Below, one piece after another: positions 25,395 to 34,058 of a stretch of 64,000 bases of DNA (position 1 is the first letter of the stretch; each line of letters begins with the position of its first letter). The stretch lies in NCBI RefSeq assembly GCF_900205865.1, contig NZ_LT906662.1:2741411-2805410 (forward strand), written 5' to 3'. This DNA comes from Thermoanaerobacterium sp. RBIITD. GTDB taxonomy: Bacteria; Bacillota; Thermoanaerobacteria; Thermoanaerobacterales; Thermoanaerobacteraceae. Position numbers and translations under genes: made by a program. The notes beneath the pieces are model-generated. The model searched no databases. It saw nothing but the letters and a program-made list of their open reading frames with translations, and was not told the origin of the DNA.

Positions 25395-26413
25395 ACTCTA
25401 AACCTCCCCCTTTCATATTGTTGTGGCCATTCAATATCTTCTTTAAGGTCATGAGCGGCATATAATGGCCAATATGGATTTCTGAGAAGTTCTCTTCCGA
25501 GTGCTATTAAATCTGCTTTACCATCTTTAAGCAATTGTTCAGCCATTTCAGCTCTGGTTATAAGACCGACGGTAGCCGTCATAAACCCAGGGTCTTTTTT
25601 TATTCTTTCAGAATACTTTACTTGATATCCGGGATATAGATCAATTTTAGCATTTAAAAGGCCACCACTGCTAACATCGATTAAATCAACACCGCTATCT
25701 TTTAAGTATGATAGGATTTTAACCATCTCTTCTATATCGATTCCACCATCAGTATAATCATCAGCAGATACTCTTACGAAGAGGGGTTTATCCCCGGGCC
25801 ATACTTCCTTTACAGATTTTATTACTTGTTTTAAAAATCTTACTCTATTTTCAGTTGTACCACCGTATTCATCGCTTCTTTTATTTGACAAAGGTGATAG
25901 AAATTCGTGTATTAAATAGCCATGTGCTGCGTGTATTTCTATTATATCAAATCCGGCATTAAGTGCCCTTAAAGCTGCACTTTTAAAGTTGTTTATAATT
26001 TCATCTATTTCACTCTTAGTAATTTCATGTGGTATCTTGTATTCATTACTCCATTCCATCGTCGAAGGTGCTACAGGCATTTCACTTAAAACTTGGCATT
26101 TTCTACCAGCGTGTGCAAGTTGAACACCTACAACCGCTCCATATTTTTTGCATTCATCTACTATTTTTTTTAATGGTTCGACTTGATTATCACTCCATAA
26201 ACCCAAATCACCATCAGATATTCTACCTCTGCTTTCAACAGCGGTTGCTTCAAGCATTATTAGACCAACACCACCGACAGCTCTTGTAACATAATGTACA
26301 AAATGCCATGAATTAGCGATGCCATCTTGTCCTGCCGAATATTGGCACATAGGCGACATCATAATGCGATTTTTGATTGTAGTATTTTTTATTTTTAATG
26401 GTGTAAATAACAT
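25391..26413 (-). CDS. old yellow enzyme-family NADH:flavin oxidoreductase (YqjM-like)
   Basis: FMN-dependent ene-reductase of about 340 aa. TIM-barrel motifs: LFTPLKIKN at the start, MMSPMCQYSA, GVQLAHAGRK, then the catalytic/FMN motif HAAHGYLIHEFLSPLSNKR and ALGRELLRNPYWP at the end. YqjM-type features (Cys in MSPMCQY, His in HAAHG) are visible. I use the ATG at 26413 after AAAGGGG rather than the upstream TTG. It converges on the TPM gene with a 4-base overlap of ends. Confidence 0.92.
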   Translation of the reverse strand: MLFTPLKIKNTTIKNRIMMSPMCQYSAGQDGIANSWHFVHYVTRAVGGVGLIMLEATAVESRGRISDGDLGLWSDNQVEPLKKIVDECKKYGAVVGVQLAHAGRKCQVLSEMPVAPSTMEWSNEYKIPHEITKSEIDEIINNFKSAALRALNAGFDIIEIHAAHGYLIHEFLSPLSNKRSDEYGGTTENRVRFLKQVIKSVKEVWPGDKPLFVRVSADDYTDGGIDIEEMVKILSYLKDSGVDLIDVSSGGLLNAKIDLYPGYQVKYSERIKKDPGFMTATVGLITRAEMAEQLLKDGKADLIALGRELLRNPYWPLYAAHDLKEDIEWPQQYERGRFRV

Positions 26414-26584
26414 AATAACAACCCCTTTCAAATATATGATACCACTTTAGTTTAAAAAATAAAAATTATCTTATAAGAAATTATATTAAAAAGGAAATAT
26501 AATGTTAATATCCATTTAAATAATTTCTATTTTTTTGTTTTTCGTGGTATAATAAGTTAGGGAATAATGAAAGGAGGGCATATT

Positions 26585-26806
26585 GTGAAGGAAAAAGTAG
26601 AAGAAGTTTTAAGTCTTTTAAGACCGTCGCTTCAAGCAGATGGAGGAGATGTTGAACTCATCGATGTATCTGATGATGGAGTTGTGCAAGTCAAATTGAC
26701 AGGCGCTTGTGGCGGTTGCCCATTTGCAATGATGACATTAAAAGAAGGAATAGAAAGAGCAATAAAGGAAGAAGTACCAGAAGTTAAGGAAGTTGTTGCT
26801 CTTTAA
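26585..26806 (+). CDS. NifU-like C-terminal domain Fe-S scaffold protein
   Basis: 73-aa protein consisting only of the NifU C-terminal domain, which carries and transfers Fe-S clusters. [16 protein letters not shown] and the CxxC motif in [14 protein letters not shown] are diagnostic. The GTG start after AAAGGAGGG is preferred to the ATG at 26567, which overlaps the ribosome site. Confidence 0.93.
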   Translation: MKEKVEEVLSLLRPSLQADGGDVELIDVSDDGVVQVKLTGACGGCPFAMMTLKEGIERAIKEEVPEVKEVVAL

Positions 26807-26810
26807 AATA

Positions 26811-26838
26811 AAATCCGGATTTACCCGGATTTTTTTTG
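26811..26838 (+). terminator. terminator
   Basis: AATCCGG-ATTTA-CCGGATT followed by T8. Confidence 0.9.
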
Positions 26839-26890
26839 CTATTTATGGATGATGTTCGTAAAATACATAGAATATTATATATGAAAAAAA

Positions 26891-27345
26891 GATAAAATTA
26901 ATGCATATTATTTGACAAAAGAACTTGCATACGCATTTAACTGGAATGAAACACATGAGAACTCGATAAATAATGTAAATATTGCTGTAGACTCATGTAC
27001 GGGGATTATAATAAGTGAAAATATGGATACATGGTATTATAATTGGAAAGTTTATGATACACATCATGATGTGAATAAGGTTATAGAATAAATTAAAAAT
27101 AATTTTTGTGATAAGGCATCAAATCTAATATTGGTTAAAAATCCTGCAATAAACCAAGATGAAATTACATACTTATTTTATCGTAGGTACAAAAACGCAA
27201 TAGTAACGGATAATTCATAAGAATTAAAATCATCAAAGATGGGAAAATAATTAATGTGATAATGAACTGGAATGATGCTAGTAAACCATCTAAAAATATT
27301 ATAGACATTGATAGCACAAAGGATATTTTTTTAAATACAAAATAA
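26891..27345 (+). pseudogene. decayed coding region of unknown family
   Basis: Several stop-separated pieces read as protein on the plus strand: NAYYLTKELAYAFNWNETHE, NVNIAVDSCTGIIISENMDTW, CDKASNLILVKNPAINQDEI and DIDSTKDIFLNTK. Stops and frameshifts break the frame at least three times. The pattern suggests a former extracellular-type protein; the family is not recognised. It fills the 600-base gap before the spore protein gene. Confidence 0.55.
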
Positions 27346-27471
27346 ATTTTTATTATATTTTTAAAAATGATGATACATTATCCAAATGATATGAACTATA
27401 TTATTGAACATCTACAGGTGAAAAGATACCTATTTCAGTTTTTTAAATAATGATTAAGGGGAGTTGATACC

Positions 27472-27618
27472 ATGAATGAAAAACTTAAAATCGAAGCGGC
27501 AAAAGAACTCGGTTTATTTGAAAAAGTGCTTAGAGTCGGGTGGTCAAATTTAACTGCTCAAGAAACCGGTAAAATTGGAGCTATTGTAAAAAAAAGAAAA
27601 AAACATATAACTTTATGA
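27472..27618 (+). CDS. small acid-soluble spore protein, alpha/beta type-like
   Basis: 48-aa protein: EKLKIEAAKELGLFEKVLR, then VGWSNLTAQETGKIGAIVKK and RKKHITL. K-x-E-x-A-x-E-L-G and G-W-x-N-L-T-x-x-x-x-G-x-I-G are the SASP DNA-binding signature; the short form is like SspF. It would coat and protect spore DNA. AAGGGGAG precedes the ATG. Missed easily because it is so short; it shows the host makes endospores. Confidence 0.85.
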   Translation: MNEKLKIEAAKELGLFEKVLRVGWSNLTAQETGKIGAIVKKRKKHITL

Positions 27619-27666
27619 TGCATAATCTTTTTAAAGTGATATACTTGTATTGAAGAGGTGAGTATA

Positions 27667-28422
27667 GTGAATGTTGATACAAATGTTTATGAAAAAGCCG
27701 CAGAGCTAATTAAAAAATCTAAAAAAACAATTGTTTTGACAGGTGCAGGTATATCAACTGAAAGCGGTATTCCGGATTTTAGAAGCCCTGGAACAGGACT
27801 ATGGGAAAAGATGGATCCAATGGAAGCCTTGTCGACGCGAGTTTTATATAACGACCCTATAAAATTTTATAACAATGGTTTTAAAATACTGCTCTCAATG
27901 AAAGATGCAAGGCCTAATAAAGCACATTACATACTGGCTCAAATGGAAGATGAAGGCTTAATATCGGGTATAATAACGCAAAATATTGATAACTTACATC
28001 AAAAAGCTGGCTCACATAGGATATTTGAAGTCCATGGCCAAACTAGAACGGGAAGTTGCATGAACTGCGGTACAAAAGTTTCTATTGACGTGCTCAATGA
28101 CAAAATAGAAAAAAGGGAGATTCCACCGATATGCGATAAATGTAATGGCATTTTAAGGCCAGATGTTGTAATGTTTGGCGATCCTATGCCGGAAGACTTT
28201 GAAAAGGCATGGCATGAGGCAAGCAACAGTGATTTGATGATAGTAATAGGATCTTCATTAACGGTATCACCTGTCAATTTTTTGCCCGGCCTTGTAAAAC
28301 ATCTCATAATAATTAATAAAACTAGAACACCTGAAGATAATAGGGCGGATGTAGTTATAAGATGTTCTGCTAGTGAAGCATTAAGTAATATTATCACATA
28401 TTTAAATAAAGAAGAAAAATAA
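27667..28422 (+). CDS. Sir2-family NAD-dependent protein deacetylase
   Basis: Sirtuin that removes acetyl groups from lysines using NAD+. Motifs in order: VLTGAGISTESGIPDFRSP, ITQNIDNLHQKAG, EVHGQ with catalytic His, the zinc site CMNC...CDKC, and GSSLTVSPV. About 251 aa, normal for bacterial CobB/Sir2. The GTG at 27667 is better spaced from GAGGTG than the GTG at 27658, which overlaps it. Single gene. Confidence 0.95.
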   Translation: MNVDTNVYEKAAELIKKSKKTIVLTGAGISTESGIPDFRSPGTGLWEKMDPMEALSTRVLYNDPIKFYNNGFKILLSMKDARPNKAHYILAQMEDEGLISGIITQNIDNLHQKAGSHRIFEVHGQTRTGSCMNCGTKVSIDVLNDKIEKREIPPICDKCNGILRPDVVMFGDPMPEDFEKAWHEASNSDLMIVIGSSLTVSPVNFLPGLVKHLIIINKTRTPEDNRADVVIRCSASEALSNIITYLNKEEK

Positions 28423-28500
28423 AATTAAGATTTGACAATATATATGATTGAGTGCTATTATAAATAGGTAAATTATTTATCACGTTTGGAGGAAGATATA

Positions 28501-28701
28501 ATGGTAAGAGGTAAAGTGAAATGGTTCAATGCTGAGAAAGGATATGGCTTCATAGAAAGAGAAGGAGGTTCTGATGTCTTCGTACACTACTCAGCTATTG
28601 AACAAGATGGTTTTAAGACATTAGAGGAAGGTCAAGAAGTTGAGTTTGATATAGTTGAAGCTGAAAAAGGTCCTCAAGCTGCAAATGTTAAAAAAGTTTG
28701 A
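28501..28701 (+). CDS. cold shock protein (CspA family)
   Basis: 66-aa single CSD domain RNA chaperone. [15 protein letters not shown] holds RNP1, DVFVHYSAI holds RNP2, and [10 protein letters not shown] is the usual end. Start at the ATG at 28501 after GGAGGAAG. A 75-base leader could hold a cold-responsive structure, though none is obvious. A terminator follows. Confidence 0.97.
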   Translation: MVRGKVKWFNAEKGYGFIEREGGSDVFVHYSAIEQDGFKTLEEGQEVEFDIVEAEKGPQAANVKKV

Positions 28702-28710
28702 TTAATAAGA

Positions 28711-28745
28711 GAACTTACCCTAACAGAAATGTTAGGGTTTTGCAT
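28711..28745 (+). terminator. csp terminator
   Basis: CCCTAACAG/ATGTTAGGG hairpin followed by TTTTGCATTTTTT. Confidence 0.85.
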
Positions 28746-28953
28746 TTTTTATTTCACATAGGAAGTATAGATATTTCTTAATTTATAATTTTTTTAAAGG
28801 TATAAGTATTTTTTTGATTTTTGTAAAAAGGAAGTATAAAGATTAGTACGATAATTCATAATAGCTATAAATAAACCCGTTAATGGGAAAAATTAAAAAA
28901 AGATATTGACGAATTAATTATTTTTAGGTATACTATTAGTTGTCACGAGAAAT

Positions 28954-29029
28954 GGTCGTATAGCTCAGCTGGGAGAGCACCTGCCTTACAAGCAGGGGGT
29001 CATAGGTTCGAGCCCTATTGCGACCACCA
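28954..29029 (+). tRNA. tRNA-Val (anticodon TAC)
   Basis: Acceptor GGTCGTA with TGCGACC, anticodon loop CTTACAA, T-loop GGTTCGAGCC, encoded CCA. First of five tandem tRNAs. Confidence 0.97.
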
Positions 29030-29033
29030 TTGA

Positions 29034-29110
29034 GGCCCAATAGCTCAGTTGGTTAGAGCGCCAGCCTGTCACGCTGGAGGTCGAGGGTTCGAGCCCCTTT
29101 TGGGTCGCCA
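29034..29110 (+). tRNA. tRNA-Asp (anticodon GTC)
   Basis: Acceptor GGCCCAA with TTGGGTC, anticodon loop CTGTCAC, discriminator G, encoded CCA. Confidence 0.97.
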
Positions 29111-29114
29111 ATAA

Positions 29115-29190
29115 GCCTCGATAGCTCAGTCGGTAGAGCAAGGGACTGAAAATCCCTGTGTCAGTGGTTCGATTCCACTTCGAGGCACCA
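29115..29190 (+). tRNA. tRNA-Phe (anticodon GAA)
   Basis: Acceptor GCCTCGA with TCGAGGC, anticodon loop CTGAAAA, encoded CCA. Confidence 0.97.
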
Positions 29191-29201
29191 GAGAAAATAA
29201 T

Positions 29202-29277
29202 GCGGACATAGCTCAGTTGGTAGAGCATCACCTTGCCAAGGTGAGGGTCGCGAGTTCGAGTCTCGTTGTCCGCTCCA
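29202..29277 (+). tRNA. tRNA-Gly (anticodon GCC)
   Basis: Acceptor GCGGACA with TGTCCGC, anticodon loop TTGCCAA, encoded CCA. Confidence 0.97.
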
Positions 29278-29283
29278 AACTAT

Positions 29284-29357
<74 letters not shown>

Positions 29358-29376
29358 TATTTAATATAGTGATAAT

Positions 29377-29402
29377 AAGCCTTTAATGGCTTTATTTTTT
29401 TT
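29377..29402 (+). terminator. terminator of the tRNA cluster
   Basis: AAGCC-TTTAAT-GGCTT followed by TATTTTTTTT. Confidence 0.8.
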
Positions 29403-29442
29403 ATTGCGAATTTTATATTTAATTTTATAGGAGAAAGATAGG

Positions 29443-29778
29443 ATGAGGAAAAACTTGCAAAAGCTTAATAATATTGATGATATGAAAAGATTAATTAAAA
29501 GAAATAATATGGTACTATTGTACTTTTCAACGGTGAACTGTGGTATTTGTACAACACTTCTGCCAAAGATTGACGAGATGCTTTTGACCTATCCTAATAT
29601 ATCGGCTTTTCATGTTTCTATAGATGAATTACCTGCAGCATCTGGTGAATTTTCTATTTTTACTGTTCCATCTATACTTGTTTATATTGAGGGAAAAGAA
29701 GTGATAAGAGAAGCTAGGTTTATTAGTATGGATACGTTAGAAGATAAAATCCAAAAATATTACAATATGATTTTTTAA
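29443..29778 (+). CDS. thioredoxin-family protein
   Basis: 111-aa thioredoxin fold with a CGIC active site (FSTVNCGICTTLLPKI) and the cis-Pro loop FTVPSILVYIEGKE. Probably a small cytoplasmic thiol oxidoreductase. The CGIC dipeptide differs from CGPC of classical thioredoxin, so the redox potential may differ. Single gene with AGGAG. Confidence 0.88.
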   Translation: MRKNLQKLNNIDDMKRLIKRNNMVLLYFSTVNCGICTTLLPKIDEMLLTYPNISAFHVSIDELPAASGEFSIFTVPSILVYIEGKEVIREARFISMDTLEDKIQKYYNMIF

Positions 29779-29816
29779 ATGACATAATATGGATGTCATA
29801 TATGATATAATATATT

Positions 29817-30303
29817 AAATTATCAATATCAAATATTCACTTTATGACATAGTAGGGCCGAATCCTACTGTTGATATGATTGATGAAGCAGCCAAAATCG
29901 GCCGTGAAACCGGGGCAGAAGTTGTTATCGGAATTGGCGTTGGTAGCCCTATAGATACTGCGAAAAGTGTAGCTGTGCTGCTGGAGTACACTGATAAAAA
30001 TGCAAGAGAACTTTATGAACAGAAATTCATACCCGAAAAAGGTGTTCCTATTATAGCTATAAACCTTACTTACGGTACTGGTACTGAAGTAAACAGATTT
30101 GCGGTAGCTACAATACCAGAAAAAAATTATAAGCCTGTCGTGGTCTATGATTGCCTGTACTCTATATATGCCATAGATGACCCTTTACTTATGACAAAGC
30201 TTGACAAAAAGCAGACAATAGCGGTTACAATAGATGCATTAAATCATGTTACTGAAACTGCTACTACTCTTGAACCATCGCTTTATAGCATTCTCTGGTG
30301 ACT
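29817..30303 (+). pseudogene. iron-containing alcohol dehydrogenase fragment
   Basis: Internal fragment of a group III Fe-dependent alcohol dehydrogenase: YSLYDIVGPNPTVDMIDEAA, then VVIGIGVGSPIDTAKSVAVL (NAD-binding glycine loop), PIIAINLTYGTGTEVNRFAV and DALNHVTETATT (metal-site region). The N-terminal ~60 and C-terminal ~200 residues are missing. The longest open frame starts at an internal ATG with no ribosome site, so it is not expressed as an enzyme. Confidence 0.85.
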
Positions 30304-30480
30304 GACCTGACCGAGCGTAGAGCATTAAAAGAAGAGCTTGAGGAAAATGAGGCAATTTTAGGTGCAATCGTATCACAAACCATTAGAAGAAGGAGATAAG
30401 GTATTAGGCACTCAGATAATTATTGATGATATAACTGAAAGAAAACATCTGGAAGAAGAAAACAGATAAAAAGAAGAAAG
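30296..30480 (+). pseudogene. PAS-domain signalling protein remnant
   Basis: Two frames give DLTERRALKEELEENEAILG and LGTQIIIDDITERKHLEEEN, the end of PAS domains that lead into a coiled coil. Stops and a frameshift break the gene. It directly joins the alcohol dehydrogenase scrap, so a deletion probably fused them. Confidence 0.65.
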
Positions 30481-30522
30481 AATTTGTTTGATGTTGTAAA
30501 TGAAGTAACAATTTTGCTTAAA

Positions 30523-30690
30523 AATAATAAAACAGCCAATTAAAGGACTGCTTCCGTCGTCAATCATCATATGATAACTCAATGTCATTAGATTAAATTT
30601 CCCTTCGTTAGAAGTGGCTACTAATACGACTAGTCCCGGCTCAATGAAACGATATACCCTAGATAATGGAAATTCCTTCACACTAAACAT
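30523..30690 (-). pseudogene. flavin reductase-like N-terminal fragment
   Basis: The minus-strand frame starts with ATG after AAAGAGAG and reads FPLSRVYRFIEPGLVVLVAT, then KFNLMTLSYHMMIDDGSSPL and IGCFI. This is the N-terminus of a flavoredoxin/flavin-reductase domain. The similarity stops after about 52 codons, so the gene is truncated. Confidence 0.75.
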
Positions 30691-31037
30691 CTCTCTTTCA
30701 TTTTATTTTTAAAAAATTTATCTCTTATTTTGGTATAGACAGTTAAATAGTTACGCAAATTTTATTTCCAGTTTTCCAATAATAGTATATAATTTGGACT
30801 ATTGAATATTTTAACAGTTTTCAAATGCATCTTAGTATAATTTTTATGCAAAATTATATTTCACATACCTATATTTTACAACAAAATATCCTAAAATTAA
30901 AAACATAAAGGCATAAAGAGATAAAGCAGCAATTTACATTGTTACCAGATTATAATATAAAATTAAGGAATTATTAGTAAATTATATATAATTATGCTTA
31001 TAATTAATTAAAAGTAAAGCAATGGGAGGTTAAGGGT
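30691..31037. other. AT-rich gap, nothing recognised
   Basis: About 350 bases without a reading frame or clear hairpin. Confidence 0.4.
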
Positions 31038-31354
31038 ATGGAAGGCAGAAGTATTGAGTTTGCCCTTATTAAGTTTATTGAGAGATGTATTAATTATGAA
31101 GCTGCAAAAATTATAAAAAAGATAAGGACATCAAAAAGAAAGAGCATTTAATATTAGATGCAGCAAAGTATAATAGCGATATTAAAGATAATGAAAAGGA
31201 CATTGATAATATGGCATACAATGATATATCACTTGAAAATGAAATAATAAATAGGTGTATGATTTTAAAATATAAAGAATTACTCGAACCAGAGGAACTT
31301 AAAGTAATAATGCTAAATATAGTACAAGATGTACCGCATTTGTTAGTCGTCTGA
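31038..31354 (+). pseudogene. frameshifted sigma-70-like regulator remnant
   Basis: The frame reads MEGRSIEFALIKFIERCINY and EAAKIIKK, shifts near 31127, then continues KYNSDIKDNEKDIDNMAYND, LENEIINRCMILKYKELLEP and EELKVIMLNIVQDVP before a stop. The helical pattern resembles sigma-like regulators of mobile elements, but the helix-turn-helix end is missing. Stop-riddled coding-like sequence continues to about 31520. The family is a guess. Confidence 0.4.
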
Positions 31355-31552
31355 TGTAGAAAAAACATCTAGAGTTTATCATGTTTATTATGTATAAGAA
31401 TCAACTGACATTAATAAGTTTCCTGATTTGGAGGGAAAATTTGAAAGATTTATAACAGTTACAAGAACGTCTTTATATGATGGATGGTGTATAAGTTCAA
31501 TTGCCACATCGCCATAAATATTTTATAAAAAAGCAAAAGGCTTATGCAAATA

Positions 31553-31880
31553 TTAAAAAATATTTTTTTCTAGCAGTATTGTTCTGAATTCATTAATAAG
31601 ATGATATATACTTGCGTAAAATGGATATTCATTGCATACTCTATCCAATTGTTCTTGAGAAATCATTTTTACTTCCTCAATAGGCTTGTACAGCAGCTTT
31701 ATTAAATTTTTGTACTCAATTAGTTTACTTATATTTCTTGTATTGTCATTTATTGCCTTGCATTGGAAGATCTTGAAAGCTTCTTTTATAATGGGAATGA
31801 ACTTTTGATGATGTATGACCACAGAAAGGGCATTTCAATTCTTTTTATTTGATTCTGTTTTATGTATATGGTATTACCAA
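31553..31880 (-). pseudogene. ISL3-family transposase remnant with internal deletion
   Basis: On the minus strand one frame gives the zinc-finger start CPFCGHTSSKVHSHY and FQDLPMQGNK of ISL3 transposases. It then jumps directly to a C-terminal part (EQLDRVCNEYPFYASIYHLI, NEFRTILLEKN). The DDE core is missing. A short frame of 89 codons crosses the join but does not make a full protein. Confidence 0.65.
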
Positions 31881-32223
31881 TTATTTTTTGGCTTTTATAT
31901 TCTAAATTTTCATCCAGCATCTTAAATAAATTCATTCATTTAATGACTTCTTTTATAATGTTTTTGAATGTATTATCATATCATATTTTTAATACATTTT
32001 AATTCACTTTTGGTAAGAACCAGTTTTAGATTAACATAAACATATGATTCTCTATTATTGATAACTAATCAGATGAAGACCTGTTTTTTAATGAATAAAT
32101 TTTTTTTATATTAAAGAAGGATTTTTTTAATTAATGTCGAATTAACAATATTAAGATAATAAGAACTTAGTAAAAAGTATATTGCTAACTTATTACGAAT
32201 ATCTTAGAAAGTTGGAGGTAATA
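31881..32223. other. AT-rich upstream region of the ROK operon
   Basis: No gene. The sequence before 32224 should hold the operon promoter and an operator for its ROK regulator; no clear -35/-10 pair or palindrome was singled out. Confidence 0.4.
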
Positions 32224-33366
32224 ATGAGACATAAAAGTAATTTAAAAGAATTGAAAGAGAAAAATAAGAAATGTATATTGAAATTATTATTGAATGATGG
32301 ACCTTTATCAAGGACAGAGATTTCACAGCGTGTGGGATTAAGTATGACAGCAGTATCTGACCTGGTAGAGGAATTACTAAACGAGAAAATTTTGATAGAA
32401 TCAGGAATGGGATCATCAACCGGGGGTAGAAGGCCCGTAATGCTTGAGATAAATACTAAAAATGGTTATGTTGCAACACTTAAGATATTAAGGGATAAAC
32501 TAATCTGCATATTATTCGATTTTAACCTTAATAAAGGAATTGAAAAAGAAATTGAGTTTGATTATTTTGATCTACCTTTTTTGCAGAAAATAATAAAAGA
32601 ATTGATTAAAGATCTTGAAAGGGATTTAAAGGTAGAAAAAAGAAAAATATATGGTATAGGTATATGTATTAACAGTGATTTGAAAGAATTTAATTTAAAG
32701 GGAGTTTTATCAACATCTATTTCTTCAGGTTATTTGACTTTATCGCAGGCTCTATCATATGAACTGGGTATACCTGTTATAGAAGAAAACGAAATATATC
32801 TTAAATCAATGGCTGAATATTTATCTCTTGGAATAAATAATAATCTTGCTTATATCGATATCAACAACGAAATACAATCATCAGTAATATTAAATGGTAG
32901 GAGAATAAGTGAAAATATAAATATTGGTCATATGATTATAGATAGATATGGACCAGAATGCTCCGAAGGGCATAGAGGCTGTCTTAATACACTCGTTACA
33001 ATAAAAGCAATTTTAAAAAAAGCAATAACATTGAGCAAGGATCAAAGTAATGTGATTGATGGAACAAACTCATCCTTTGTGAATATCGACAGCATATATA
33101 AATTTTTTAAAAGTGATGCAATTGACAGAATCATCAATGATATTTCTGATTCGCTTAAAATTACAATAATAAACCTGAAAAATTTGCTCAACATTAAAAC
33201 ATTTGTTTTAGATGGAAAGATAATAAAATTATTCGATATTAGTAGTAGAATCCAAAATTCTTTTGATGATATTATTATTAAATGTTGTTCAGTAGGAAAA
33301 GATGATATTTTAAAAGCCACAGCAAAATTAACTTTAAATAAAATAATAAATGAACAGGAGGTATAA
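32224..33366 (+). CDS. ROK-family transcriptional regulator
   Basis: Likely sugar-responsive regulator of the five genes that follow. Residues 1-75 form a MarR-like winged helix: LLNDGPLSRTEISQRVGLSM and TAVSDLVEELLNEKI, then STGGRRPVML. The ROK domain follows but is degraded in its signature: ATP-binding and zinc motifs are weak (only CSEGHRGCLN recalls the ROK Cys cluster). It probably senses a ligand without kinase activity. I start at the ATG at 32224 after GGAGGT. Its stop lies 2 bases before the next ATG. Confidence 0.85.
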   Translation: MRHKSNLKELKEKNKKCILKLLLNDGPLSRTEISQRVGLSMTAVSDLVEELLNEKILIESGMGSSTGGRRPVMLEINTKNGYVATLKILRDKLICILFDFNLNKGIEKEIEFDYFDLPFLQKIIKELIKDLERDLKVEKRKIYGIGICINSDLKEFNLKGVLSTSISSGYLTLSQALSYELGIPVIEENEIYLKSMAEYLSLGINNNLAYIDINNEIQSSVILNGRRISENINIGHMIIDRYGPECSEGHRGCLNTLVTIKAILKKAITLSKDQSNVIDGTNSSFVNIDSIYKFFKSDAIDRIINDISDSLKITIINLKNLLNIKTFVLDGKIIKLFDISSRIQNSFDDIIIKCCSVGKDDILKATAKLTLNKIINEQEV

Positions 33367-33368
33367 TA

Positions 33369-34046
33369 ATGAGTTTTGCTGAAATTCTAAAAACCAATAA
33401 AATGACGCTTATTGTCAGTTTGCCAAAAAATACGATTGAACTGGCTCAAGCGGCTATGAAAGGAGGTGCTGATGCTTTAAAGGTACATGCAAATGTACAT
33501 CACCAGGCAAGTGGTAATGATTTTGGCAGCATAGATGAGCAAAGGGAGGTGTTTAGAGAAATAATAAATAGTTTCAAGGTACCAGTGGGGCTTGTGCCCG
33601 GGGCTGAAACTTGTGCTGACAGAAAAGAAATTAAACTGGCAGAAGAACTTAAGTTTAGCTTTCTATCTATGTTTGCACACCATATGCCGCTTTACATGCT
33701 CGATTCAAATCTTGAAAAGATGGTAGCTGTTAACGAAGTATATGATATATCACACATAAAGGCATTAAACAAGATAAACATTGACGTTATTGAAGCAGAC
33801 GTATTGCCAGATGACAGAAGAGAGAAAATTCACTTATCTGATTTAATGAGATATGGAAGACTTGTAGAAAACCTTACTAAACCTGTGGTTGTTCCGACCC
33901 AAAGGATTATAGAACCAGATGAAGTGAAGTATCTATATGACCTTGGCATTAAAGGAATTATGATTGGTGCAATTGTTACAAGGAATGATACAGAAGGCGT
34001 TCTTAGAATGACTGAATCATTTAAAAATGAAATTAATAAATTATAA
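33369..34046 (+). CDS. TIM-barrel protein of unknown substrate
   Basis: 225 aa with a phosphate-binding TIM-barrel look: TLIVSLPKNTIELAQAAMKG, GADALKVHANVHHQASGNDF, VPVGLVPGAETC, VPTQRIIEP and YDLGIKGIMIGAIV. NanE-like and ThiE-like barrels share such strands, but I cannot assign a reaction. An HH pair and a conserved KVHANV suggest a metal or phosphosugar site. It is the first structural gene of the ROK operon, 12 bases before the permease, so it probably acts on the imported compound. Confidence 0.65.
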   Translation: MSFAEILKTNKMTLIVSLPKNTIELAQAAMKGGADALKVHANVHHQASGNDFGSIDEQREVFREIINSFKVPVGLVPGAETCADRKEIKLAEELKFSFLSMFAHHMPLYMLDSNLEKMVAVNEVYDISHIKALNKINIDVIEADVLPDDRREKIHLSDLMRYGRLVENLTKPVVVPTQRIIEPDEVKYLYDLGIKGIMIGAIVTRNDTEGVLRMTESFKNEINKL

Positions 34047-34058
34047 GGAGGATTAATT

